NCBI GenBank assembly: GCA_001791325.1
Contig: MGEK01000002.1
Span: 1 to 41,043 of the forward strand
Direction: 5' to 3'
DNA length: 41,043 nt
From: Candidatus Uhrbacteria bacterium RIFCSPLOWO2_01_FULL_47_25
GTDB taxonomy: Bacteria > Patescibacteriota > Patescibacteriia > GWA2-46-9
Shown in pieces: positions 1 through 8,243 of this stretch. Each line of letters starts with the position of its first letter. Within the stretch, counting starts at the first letter, position 1. The notes beneath the pieces are model-generated. The model saw nothing but the letters and a program-made list of their open reading frames with translations, had not been told where the DNA came from and ran no database searches. The position numbers and the translations under genes are program-made.

Positions 1-345
1 CTGATGTGTTCCTTAGCGCAATGTCCGCCTAACTAAGGCGGATAGGTCGCGGAATGCTACGGCAGTCGTCGACGGGTGACCGTTCGACGTGGTAAACCCT
101 ACCTGGTGCAAGAGTAAAATCCCCATACTGGCGTTAGCCAGTATGGGGAATTGGTAACTCGCTTGACCCCGCGAGCGATTGCGGGGCTAGATAGATGGTC
201 GTCGCCCCCACACTAATTTCAGCACACGCCTACGATAATCAACCCCTGGAAGGCGAAGCCGCCTTACGGCTTTGGCCATTCAGGACTGACGGATCATTGT
301 TAAAATTAGTGTGGGGGAACAGAATTCGGCTTATCGGCCTCTCTT
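1..345 (+). ncRNA. rnpB: RNase P RNA, 3' portion (5' end outside the window)
   Basis: Catalytic RNA of RNase P, which matures tRNA 5' ends. The segment matches the 3' half of bacterial type A RNase P RNA as I remember it from E. coli: GGTAAACCCTACCTGG then GTGCAAGAGTAAAAT (about 91-120), the GAGCGATTGCGGGGCTAGATAGATG core (about 172-197; P4/J region) and the terminal ACAGAATTCGGCTTATCGG (319-337). The 5' half is cut off by the window edge. A perfect 15-bp helix (205-219 with 303-317) encloses an 83-nt insert just before the terminal motif, at the place where some bacteria carry helix P19. The 3' end is estimated. A short open frame on the same strand across 195-383 is a chance reading of this RNA. 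Confidence 0.93.
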
Positions 346-414
346 TCACTCTTTGCGTATCAATAACCGAAAAACACTTTTGATCTTAAAATTCTAACGA
401 TCATTTTTTAAATC

Positions 415-1833
415 ATGAAACGTACTGAATTACTTTTTTCCGTACTCCTTGTCCCCGTTGATTTTTGTCTTTTGTTGCTGGCTGGTTGGTTGGCTTACCG
501 TCTTCGTTTTCAAGCCTTTGTTACTGATATTCGTCCTGTTCTTTATGATTTTTCGCCACTTGTTTATTTCCGATCAGTAGTACTCGTTGCCATTGGCTGG
601 CTCGTTATTTTTGCTCTGCTGGGCCTTTATACCAGGAGAGCCACCGATCCATGGTGGTCCGAGGTTGGTAAAATTATTTTAGCTTGTTCAGCCGGATTAG
701 TGGCAGTAATTATTACGGTTTTTTTGCGCCGTGAGTTACTGTCTTCTCGTTTTATTATTTTGGCCGCTTGGGTATTGAGTATTATTTTAGTCACTGGGGG
801 GCGTTTATTTGTCCGTTTGGCACAGCACGGGCTCTTTCGATTTGGTTTTGGAGCCCATCGTGTGGCCGTCATTGGCATAAATAGTATGGCCGATGAAGTG
901 GTGGCCAATATGAGGCGCCGGCCGGGGTTGGGTTATACAGTAGCTGCGCATTTGCCGTCTTTGGCTGGGTCTCTGAATAGTTTAGTTGATCATATAAGAG
1001 TAGATAAAATTGACGAGGTTTTATTAATTGATCCGAACATAGATGCGGAGACGAGACAGTTATTTCTTGATTTTGCCGAAGAGCATCATTTGATTTTTCG
1101 TTACGCGCCGGATATTTTACGCTCGCCGGTAGGCGAATTGACAGTTGATTTGGAACTTAGTGTGCCCGTTATTGAAGTGCCAGAGACGACACTGCGCGGG
1201 TGGGGCAGGGTATTAAAGCGATTGATTGATATCGTGGGCAGTGTTTTTGGGTTCGTTATTTTTGGCCCGTTTATGTTAATAATCGTCTTAGCGATTAAAT
1301 TAGACAGCCCTGGACCGGTTATATATAAAAATAAGCGCATTGGGCGCAATCGTTTATTTACTCTTTATAAATTCAGGACAATGAAGCTAGAGTACTGCGT
1401 CGGCGAGGAGTATGGAGGTGAAGCCGCCGAGAAATTTTATGAGCAATTGGTGGCGATTAAAAATGTTCGTCAGGGGCCGGTCCCGAAAATTATAGATGAT
1501 CCTAGGCTGACTCGAGCGGGTAAGTGGCTGCGTCGGTTTAGTCTGGATGAACTGCCGCAGTTATACAATGTTTTGAGGGGCGATATTAGTTTGGTTGGCC
1601 CGCGGCCGCATTACCAGAATGAAGTCGCTCGTTATGAAAAACATCATCGCAAAGTGCTGGCTATTAAGCCGGGTCTTACCGGCCTGGCTCAAGTAAATGG
1701 CCGCTCTGACCTTGATTTTGAAGATGAAGTGCGCCTGGACAGGTATTACATAGAGCATTGGTCATTGTGGTTTGATTTTAGGATTCTCTTGCGAACTTTC
1801 TTCACTATATTTGAAAAAAGGCAGACCTTGTAG
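415..1833 (+). CDS. Polyprenyl-phosphate sugar-1-phosphate transferase (WbaP/exopolysaccharide initiating transferase)
   Basis: Predicted integral membrane enzyme that transfers a sugar-1-phosphate from a nucleotide sugar to undecaprenyl phosphate, starting a surface glycan. The 472-aa length is normal for the long form. Four hydrophobic segments occupy about residues 8-135, followed by a soluble Rossmann-like middle domain (HRVAVIGINSMADEV). From about residue 265 there is a bacterial sugar transferase domain: KRLIDIVGS, DSPGP at 297, YKFRTMK, FSLDELPQL, SLVGPRP at 392-398 and KPGLTGLAQVNGR. The start is the first ATG after rnpB and has no Shine-Dalgarno sequence. It heads a run of three glycosyltransferases. 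The family assignment is firm; the sugar transferred cannot be told. Confidence 0.93.
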   Translation: MKRTELLFSVLLVPVDFCLLLLAGWLAYRLRFQAFVTDIRPVLYDFSPLVYFRSVVLVAIGWLVIFALLGLYTRRATDPWWSEVGKIILACSAGLVAVIITVFLRRELLSSRFIILAAWVLSIILVTGGRLFVRLAQHGLFRFGFGAHRVAVIGINSMADEVVANMRRRPGLGYTVAAHLPSLAGSLNSLVDHIRVDKIDEVLLIDPNIDAETRQLFLDFAEEHHLIFRYAPDILRSPVGELTVDLELSVPVIEVPETTLRGWGRVLKRLIDIVGSVFGFVIFGPFMLIIVLAIKLDSPGPVIYKNKRIGRNRLFTLYKFRTMKLEYCVGEEYGGEAAEKFYEQLVAIKNVRQGPVPKIIDDPRLTRAGKWLRRFSLDELPQLYNVLRGDISLVGPRPHYQNEVARYEKHHRKVLAIKPGLTGLAQVNGRSDLDFEDEVRLDRYYIEHWSLWFDFRILLRTFFTIFEKRQTL

Positions 1834-1839
1834 TTTATG

Positions 1840-1962
1840 CCCCGTTAGAAGTCTGACTTGATATATCATTATCAATTTCTTATATATGCCAGAAACTCCT
1901 ACGCTATTAAACACTATAATTACCACCGCCCCGCATAGCGGGGCCGAGGACTTCTAACGGGG
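1840..1962. repeat. Intergenic inverted-repeat element, CCCCGTTAGAA family, copy 1
   Basis: A perfect 14-bp inverted repeat, CCCCGTTAGAAGTC (1840-1853) and GACTTCTAACGGGG (1949-1962), brackets nearly the whole gap between two glycosyl transfer genes. The left arm starts 7 nt after the upstream stop codon. The right arm ends one base before the downstream ATG. Inside, a second hairpin GCCCCGC-ATA-GCGGGGC lies at 1928-1944. The same outer arms recur before rpsD and after rpoA. Confidence 0.85.
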
Positions 1963-1963
1963 T

Positions 1964-3100
1964 ATGCGATTGGCGCTTGTTCATGATTATTTAACGCAGA
2001 CTGGCGGAGCAGAAAAGGTTTTGTCGGCCTTTTATCAGGAGTTTCCGGAAGCGCCTATATACACACTTGTTTATAATCCTAAGAGATTCATTTCTTTGGG
2101 CGACCGTGATGTTCATACTTCCTTCATTCAGCGTTTGCCTGGCGGTATTAAGCATTATCAGTGGTTCCTGCCCTTGATGCCCTGGGCGACCGAACGCCTT
2201 GATCTTAGGGGATATGATATCGTGTTATCTTCTGCTTCCGCTTTTGCCAAGGGTGTCGTGACGGGCGATCACACTTTGCATATTTGCTATTGCCATACGC
2301 CGACACGGTATCTGTGGTCAGACGCGCACTCTTACGTTGAGGAATTACCGTATCCTAATGTCATTAAAAAAATGATACCAGCCATTCTTGTGCGTTTGCG
2401 TATGTGGGATTTTATCGCTGCCCAGCGCCCCGATATTTTGATTGCAAATTCTGAAAATGTGCGGAGACGAATTGGAAAATATTATCGTCGGGATAGCAAA
2501 GTTTTACATCCGCCGGTGAATATTGATTCATTTTCGCCAGTCAACGATATTGGGCGATATTACCTGACGGGAGGTCGCTTGGTTTCATATAAACATTTTG
2601 AAATTGTCATTGAAGCGTTTAATCGCTTGCGTATGCCTCTTAAAATATTTGGTGAAGGGCCAGCCCAGACGCGTCTTATGAGTTTAGCGAAACCCAATGT
2701 TGAATTTCTAGGATATTGCTCTCGGGAGAAATTGGCTGATGCTTATGCTCGCTGTGTGGCTTTTATTCAGCCTCAAGAGGAAGATTTTGGCATTACGGCG
2801 ATTGAGGCTATGGCTTCTGGGCGGCCAGTCATTGCCTTGGGCGCGGGTGGAGCGTTGGAGGCTGTACAGCCCGGCAAGACCGGCGTGTTTTTTGAAGAGC
2901 AGAGCTGGGAAGCTCTGGCGGACACAGTGGTGCGATTCGCGCCGAAAGATTTTGAGGCCGCGGCTATTCGTTCTCACGCCGAGTTATTTAGTGAAACTGC
3001 GTTTAGACAAAAAATCAGAAAAATAATTGATGAATCATGGATAGATCACTGCGCTTCAAGATCGGCGACTGGAATTGCTAATACAAATCCGGCCATATAG
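1964..3100 (+). CDS. GT4-family glycosyltransferase
   Basis: Predicted retaining glycosyltransferase with GT-B fold, using a nucleotide sugar to extend a lipid-linked surface glycan at the inner face of the membrane. It is 378 aa, the usual size. The N-terminus MRLALVHDYLTQTGGAE is typical of the family and confirms the start. The C-terminal half holds GRLVSYKHFE and the EX7E-type motif EEDFGITAIEAMASGRPVIA, with glutamates at about 273 and 281. The start lies directly behind the right arm of an inverted repeat, with no Shine-Dalgarno sequence. It is followed after 4 nt by another glycosyltransferase, so the genes are probably cotranscribed. Acceptor and sugar are unknown. Confidence 0.93.
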   Translation: MRLALVHDYLTQTGGAEKVLSAFYQEFPEAPIYTLVYNPKRFISLGDRDVHTSFIQRLPGGIKHYQWFLPLMPWATERLDLRGYDIVLSSASAFAKGVVTGDHTLHICYCHTPTRYLWSDAHSYVEELPYPNVIKKMIPAILVRLRMWDFIAAQRPDILIANSENVRRRIGKYYRRDSKVLHPPVNIDSFSPVNDIGRYYLTGGRLVSYKHFEIVIEAFNRLRMPLKIFGEGPAQTRLMSLAKPNVEFLGYCSREKLADAYARCVAFIQPQEEDFGITAIEAMASGRPVIALGAGGALEAVQPGKTGVFFEEQSWEALADTVVRFAPKDFEAAAIRSHAELFSETAFRQKIRKIIDESWIDHCASRSATGIANTNPAI

Positions 3101-3104
3101 CAAT

Positions 3105-4337
3105 ATGACGAAATTGAGTATGGAGGCCAATCTGCTCACTGGCGGTGAAGCTCCACGACTTTACCCCCTGCCGGCAGGTAGGGAACCCCGCACCGCGTTG
3201 TACAAGCTGGTTGTGGGGGTGGATTTGCGTTGTTTGCTTGATTCGCGTGGATCGGGAGTGGCTACTTATGCTAAATTAATGCTTCAGTCTTTACGGAATG
3301 AGAACGACAAGAATTTTAGATTGATTGCTTTTACCAGTGGCTTCTCGCCAGCACCTGATTTGTCTTCTTTATTGCCAGTTGACGGCCGTCATCGTCATTT
3401 TTGTTTTCCTAATAGAATATTAAATTTAGCGATGTCTATCGCCAAATGGCCATCAGTTAAAAGATGTTTTGGCGAAGCGACAATCGTTTGGCAGCCCAAT
3501 CCATTATTTATCCCGTCCATAAAAGTACCTTTGTTTGTGACCGTGCACGACATTTCCTTTATTCGTTTTCCGCAATTTTTTTTGCCCCACACCAGAGCTT
3601 GGTACCTCCGATGGGTGCGTCATTGGCTTAAGATGGCGCCTCCCAATGCTCATTTAATAGTAGACTCAGAATATGTCAAAAACGATATTTTATCTTTATT
3701 TCCGCAATGGCAAAACCGCCTTGCCGTATTTATGCCGCCAATACCTACGGGACAGATACAAACATCAATTGATTTAAAAAACAGCTATGGATTAGACCGA
3801 CCGTTTATTCTTGGACTGGGCACTATTGAGCCGCGGAAAAATATTGCATCGCTCGTCGTTGCCTATAAATATTTTGCTCGGCGCTATCCGGAATTTGATT
3901 TGGTGCTGATCGGTCATTATCGTCACCAGGATAGGCGCGCGCTGTTAAGATTAGCTGGCAATTTTCATTCGCGTCTTAAATTTCTTGGTTATGTGCCATA
4001 TCCGCATCGTGAGGAAATTCTATCTAAAGCGTTTTGTTTGGTTTATCCTTCTTATTATGAGGGTTTTGGCTATCCGCCGCTGGAGGCTATGTCTCGCGGC
4101 GTGCCGGTGGTCGCCAGCGCGGTCAGCTCTCTGCCTGAAATTCTTGGCTCCGCCGCCATGTTTATTGATCCATATCGCGGCGCCGAAGAAATTGCCGTCG
4201 CTCTTGATATTTTGGCTCACGACCGGGAGGTTTATAAAAAATTGCAAGTCGCAGGTTTGTCGAGGGTTAATGAACTGCGTGAACGTTTTACTTTACAGCC
4301 GCTGCTGTCTTTATGGCGAAATTTCGTCTCGGCATAG
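3105..4337 (+). CDS. GT4-family glycosyltransferase
   Basis: Predicted GT-B retaining glycosyltransferase, 410 aa from the ATG at 3105. That ATG lies 4 nt after the preceding stop and is preferred over an upstream TTG at 3075 inside that gene. The body begins with VVGVDLRCLLDSRGSGVATY, has FILGLGTIEPRKN in the donor domain, and has YYEGFGYPPLEAMSRG with EX7E glutamates near 319 and 327. The first 35 residues or so are not family-like and are encoded by a GC-rich stretch (about 3135-3205) containing the palindrome CTGCCGGCAG. This may be an inserted repeat, and translation might begin at a later GTG or TTG. It overlaps the next gene by 25 nt. Confidence 0.9.
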   Translation: MTKLSMEANLLTGGEAPRLYPLPAGREPRTALYKLVVGVDLRCLLDSRGSGVATYAKLMLQSLRNENDKNFRLIAFTSGFSPAPDLSSLLPVDGRHRHFCFPNRILNLAMSIAKWPSVKRCFGEATIVWQPNPLFIPSIKVPLFVTVHDISFIRFPQFFLPHTRAWYLRWVRHWLKMAPPNAHLIVDSEYVKNDILSLFPQWQNRLAVFMPPIPTGQIQTSIDLKNSYGLDRPFILGLGTIEPRKNIASLVVAYKYFARRYPEFDLVLIGHYRHQDRRALLRLAGNFHSRLKFLGYVPYPHREEILSKAFCLVYPSYYEGFGYPPLEAMSRGVPVVASAVSSLPEILGSAAMFIDPYRGAEEIAVALDILAHDREVYKKLQVAGLSRVNELRERFTLQPLLSLWRNFVSA

Positions 4338-5518
4338 ATTTGCGTCTATACGGCGCCGAACACTCTGGCCTCGGCCGCTATTCAGCAGAGATACTAGATG
4401 CGCTTTTGCGGTATGGGCATGATTTAGATATAGTTGGTTTTGTTGATTCTTACTCTGCCAATAAAGAAAAATTGGCAGCTCTTGGTGTCGCCATTATTGA
4501 TGCGCCGTATCGTCCTTATAGTTGGCAGGAACAGATATTATTACCGTCCGTTATTGCCAAAGCCAAAGTTGATCTTGTGCATTTTCCTCATTTCAATGTG
4601 CCGTTGACTTATGGCGGACCCTATGTGGTGACAATTCACGATTTGATAATGCACCATTTTCCGTGGCGAACAACAAGTCAGCGCGTCGCTCCCGTTTTTT
4701 TCATGAAACATCTGGCTTATCGCGCGACAGTGCGCCGGGCAATTAACCGTGCTCGCGCTGTCATAGCTGTCTCGCGCTATACAGCGGAAGACATATTAAC
4801 TTATTATCCTCAAGTGGCCGGACGATTAAAAATCATTCTTGAACCCGCGCCAATACTCGGCAGTCAATCCGATATGAAATTAGGAGTTTCTCGCGATTTG
4901 AAGCGAAGCGTGCCCGAAGTGGTCTCTGGCGAGTGCCGCGATGACAAGGATATATTACTGAAGTATAATATAGGCAGGCCATATATCTTGATTGTTGGTA
5001 ATTTATATCCACATAAAAACACCAGGACCGTAATGAGGGTTTGGCAGCGTCTTTATCCTTTAGCCAAAAGGCAGTTGGTTATAGTGGGGCGCCTGGATGT
5101 TTTCGCCAGGCGTCTATATAATGAAGCGCTGACTTTGGGTTTAGTTTATGACTCCGGTGAAAGCCCAGTAAGATTTCTTGGCTTTGTCGGTGATCATGAT
5201 TTACGGCAATTATATAGGATGGCCGAGTACTATCTGAACCCCTCTCTTTTGGAAGGAGTTGGTTTAACGGGCTTGGAAGCATTGGCCATGGGCACCCTCG
5301 TGCTTTCCAGCCCAAATGGGCCATTGCCTGAAATTTATCAAAATGGCGCTACTTATATTCCGGTGGATAATGAAGAAGTAATGTATCGCGCCCTGTATAA
5401 AATTTTTAACAGACAGGTTAATACTACGCGGCCAGAATTTAAGGAGAGTTATAATTTAAAAGATGTAGCCACGTCCTTAGAGAATTGTTATTACGAGGTT
5501 CTTCGTTCTAAAGAATAA
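4313..5518 (+). CDS. GT4-family glycosyltransferase
   Basis: Predicted GT-B glycosyltransferase, 401 aa, third in the tandem. The start MAKFRLGIDLRLYGAEHSGLG is family-like and overlaps the end of the previous gene by 25 nt, so translation is probably coupled. Seen motifs are TIHDLIMHHFP, ILIVGNLYPHKN in the nucleotide-sugar domain, and LLEGVGLTGLEALAMG with glutamates at about 314 and 322. A linker around residues 185-215 is less conserved. Sequence and order resemble the preceding enzyme, which suggests stepwise addition to one lipid-linked oligosaccharide. Specificity cannot be read from the sequence. Confidence 0.93.
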   Translation: MAKFRLGIDLRLYGAEHSGLGRYSAEILDALLRYGHDLDIVGFVDSYSANKEKLAALGVAIIDAPYRPYSWQEQILLPSVIAKAKVDLVHFPHFNVPLTYGGPYVVTIHDLIMHHFPWRTTSQRVAPVFFMKHLAYRATVRRAINRARAVIAVSRYTAEDILTYYPQVAGRLKIILEPAPILGSQSDMKLGVSRDLKRSVPEVVSGECRDDKDILLKYNIGRPYILIVGNLYPHKNTRTVMRVWQRLYPLAKRQLVIVGRLDVFARRLYNEALTLGLVYDSGESPVRFLGFVGDHDLRQLYRMAEYYLNPSLLEGVGLTGLEALAMGTLVLSSPNGPLPEIYQNGATYIPVDNEEVMYRALYKIFNRQVNTTRPEFKESYNLKDVATSLENCYYEVLRSKE

Positions 5519-5532
5519 TAGATAAATGTTTC

Positions 5533-8232
5533 ATGAAAAAAGTTACTAGAAAAAAATTGCCAGCGCCGAAATCTCCCCATCGCTCTCGGCCATTCAAAAC
5601 AAAGAAAGATGTCATTAAATCAAAACGACGGTGGCCAGTCAGACCAGTGCGGCCACAGACTAAATTACCGGCCAGTTTATCCAGCATCATGCAGGATATC
5701 ACACGCGTTAGGGTGGGAAGGAATGATCAAACGGCCCCCAAAGGGAATAGTGCCGAAGATATAGGTTTACAAACCCCGCCCCGCCACAGCGGGGCAGGCA
5801 TAACGCGGGATTTATCCGAAATATCAAGGGTCGGTCCGTCAATTGTTTCAGCGACGCCTTTATTTTTGATGAGAAGCATCCCGGTTAAACTGGGTGAGCA
5901 TCAATTATCTCCGCATGTTATTAAATTGCAGTCGCGCCGCACTCCGCCACCGCCGACTCTTTTAGAGCCATTAGTTGTTGGACGCGAATCGCGTTGGTTC
6001 TATTGGATGAATGAAATTTCGGTATTAAGCATTTTGGGATTTCTGTTTTTATTTGGCATAGTGGTAGCTAAGCATATTTTTCGAATTCCCGTTTTGGAAA
6101 TTAGCCAGACCTTAAAGACGGGTCGGTTTCCTCTCCCGAAGCAGGAAGAACAATCTTCATTTAAATTGGCGCCTTTCAAGGCTTCTCTTCAGACTGCCTC
6201 CGTACTTTTTGAAAGGCCTAATCAAGAATTTAATCGCATACCATGGTCTCAAGTGGCGGCCATAGCGATTGTCGGTTTTATCATATTGGCGCCCTTACGA
6301 TTTACTGCTGAAGCTGTGCGTATGCAAGCCGTTCGCGCTGAAGCCGTTGATGCGGCGGCGGCTGGCCTGACTTCGTTCGTGGCTGGCGGGCAGGCGGTGA
6401 TTGATTATGATTTTCTCAAAGCGGGAAACGAGTTTGAAGTCGCCGTAAATCGTTTTCAGGACGCTTCTTTGGCACTCAACAATGTACCGACCGTTTTGAA
6501 AATGTTAGCCACCGCCTTACCGCAAGGACAAGAGCCCATAAGCGGTGAGTATTTGCTTGAAGCCGGCGCCGCCCTTGCTAGGGTGGGGCAAAAGGTTTCT
6601 CACGCTCTGATATTCTTGAATCAAAGCAATGGAGCAACGACTGATTTTTCCGCGGCTAAGTTTCTGGTTGATTTATCTGCGGCGGCAAGCGAGATTCAGC
6701 CCGATCTTGATGAGGCCATTGAAGCAATCTCTAAAGTGCGTTTTGAGGATGTTCCGATTGAGCATCGTCCCGCTCTAGAAAAGGTTCATGCCCTTTTGCC
6801 AGTCATAAAATCAGGCGTTAATCAGCTTTTGAGATTGAATGAAATAATGCCGGATCTTTTGGGATTACAGGGGAGGCGCCGTTATTTGGTTATGTTTCAA
6901 AATAATCATGAGCTTCGGGCGAGCGGTGGTTTTATGGGTAGTTTTGCCGTAGTGGACGTGCAAGATGGAAAAATTCAGTCGCTCAATGTGCCGAGTGGCG
7001 GTACTTATGATTTGCAGGGCAGTCTTGTGCCAAGACTTCTTGCCCCGGAACCTTTATGGTTAATAAATCCACGTTGGGAATTTCAGGATGCGAATTGGTG
7101 GTCTGATTGGCCGACTTCAGCCAAAAAGATTGCTTGGTTTTACCGACAAGCGGGCGGGGAGAGCGTGGACGGCGTTATCGCTATTGATATTGATCTTATG
7201 GAATCATTGTTAAAAATTACCGGTCCAATTCCGATGCCAGCCTACAATTTAACCCTGACGGCTGACAATTTCGCGACCGAAACGCAAGCTGAAGTAGAGA
7301 TTCGTTACGATAAACAGGTTAATCGCCCTAAACAGTTTATTGCCGATCTTGCTCCTTTATTGATTGGACGCCTGGAAGCTGATCTAAGGCAGAACGGTTT
7401 GAGAGTGGCTGAAGCATTGAGTCGCGCCTTAACCGAGAAACATTTATTGATTTATCGCGATGAGCCAGACATTGAAAGCCGTCTGAAGGATCTGAATTGG
7501 GCTGGAGCTGTACCCAGTATGCCGCCCTTGACCGACATTATCGGCATTGTTCATACCAATATAGCGGGCGGTAAAAGTGATGCTGTTATTAGTGACAAAG
7601 TTGAGCATAGTGTAGTCAAACAAACCAACGGCACTCTCATTGATACTCTGACTATTACGAGGACACATACTGGAAGCAAAGGAGAGCAATTCAGTGGAGT
7701 CCGCAATGTTGATTATCTGCGAGTCTATGTGCCTGCCGGCAGCCGTTTGATAGAAGCTCAAGGATTTACGGCGCCGCCCGAGTCTCTTTACGACACACCT
7801 CCCCCTGATTTAATGGTAGATGAAGATTTGGGTAATTCACTAAGAAATCTTAGGCGCGATGACGTTTCAGGTGTTTCTATCTATGAGGAATTTGGACGCA
7901 CTGTTTTTGCCAATTGGCTGATGGTTGATCCTGGAGAAAGCACCACAGTTACACTTCGTTATGAGTTGCCGTGGCGTCTGAATGGTCAAATAGATAATTC
8001 TTGGGAGCCTTGGTCGTCGTATTTTGGCTGGAGCGAAAAAACAAATACCTACCGTTTGCGTTGGGATAAACAACCCGGCACCGGTCCGACAATTTTTACT
8101 CATTCATTCAGCAGCGCCACACCTATTCATTTTCGATTTTCATCGGTAAAAGTGTCTGATACTGAACATGGCTGGGAATGGAAAGAAACGCTAAATTCTG
8201 ACACGAGTTTGTCGGTGACTTATGTAGATTAA
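5533..8232 (+). CDS. DUF4012-domain membrane protein
   Basis: A large envelope protein (899 aa) of a family common in Patescibacteria and Gram-positive bacteria; biochemical role unknown. The N-terminal 150 residues are basic, proline-rich and low in complexity, and probably cytoplasmic. Two hydrophobic segments follow at about 158-180 and 237-256. The DUF4012 core starts near residue 447 (YLVMFQNNHELRASGGFMGS) and continues through WWSDWPTSAKKIAWFY and GVIAIDIDLMESLLKITGPI. The C-terminal part is beta-rich and likely outside the cell. A GC-rich hairpin (GCCCCGC-CACA-GCGGGGC, 5778-5795) lies inside the low-complexity region. The gene follows the glycosyltransferases by 14 nt and precedes another envelope protein by 11 nt, which suggests a shared surface-assembly operon. 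Confidence 0.88.
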   Translation: MKKVTRKKLPAPKSPHRSRPFKTKKDVIKSKRRWPVRPVRPQTKLPASLSSIMQDITRVRVGRNDQTAPKGNSAEDIGLQTPPRHSGAGITRDLSEISRVGPSIVSATPLFLMRSIPVKLGEHQLSPHVIKLQSRRTPPPPTLLEPLVVGRESRWFYWMNEISVLSILGFLFLFGIVVAKHIFRIPVLEISQTLKTGRFPLPKQEEQSSFKLAPFKASLQTASVLFERPNQEFNRIPWSQVAAIAIVGFIILAPLRFTAEAVRMQAVRAEAVDAAAAGLTSFVAGGQAVIDYDFLKAGNEFEVAVNRFQDASLALNNVPTVLKMLATALPQGQEPISGEYLLEAGAALARVGQKVSHALIFLNQSNGATTDFSAAKFLVDLSAAASEIQPDLDEAIEAISKVRFEDVPIEHRPALEKVHALLPVIKSGVNQLLRLNEIMPDLLGLQGRRRYLVMFQNNHELRASGGFMGSFAVVDVQDGKIQSLNVPSGGTYDLQGSLVPRLLAPEPLWLINPRWEFQDANWWSDWPTSAKKIAWFYRQAGGESVDGVIAIDIDLMESLLKITGPIPMPAYNLTLTADNFATETQAEVEIRYDKQVNRPKQFIADLAPLLIGRLEADLRQNGLRVAEALSRALTEKHLLIYRDEPDIESRLKDLNWAGAVPSMPPLTDIIGIVHTNIAGGKSDAVISDKVEHSVVKQTNGTLIDTLTITRTHTGSKGEQFSGVRNVDYLRVYVPAGSRLIEAQGFTAPPESLYDTPPPDLMVDEDLGNSLRNLRRDDVSGVSIYEEFGRTVFANWLMVDPGESTTVTLRYELPWRLNGQIDNSWEPWSSYFGWSEKTNTYRLRWDKQPGTGPTIFTHSFSSATPIHFRFSSVKVSDTEHGWEWKETLNSDTSLSVTYVD

Positions 8233-8243
8233 GTGAAGTATCA

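Noticed and set aside
195-383. 62-residue protein near the window start
   Set aside because: The frame lies within RNase P RNA sequence and its inserted helix.
1961-1966. GGGG before ATG as a Shine-Dalgarno sequence in CCCCGTTAGAA elements
   Set aside because: It is only one base from the ATG, too close for anti-SD pairing, and it is part of a paired repeat arm.
2739-3026. Protein in an alternative frame within the first GT4 gene (and similar overlapping frames elsewhere)
   Set aside because: It overlaps a clearly conserved glycosyltransferase and has atypical composition with no motif.
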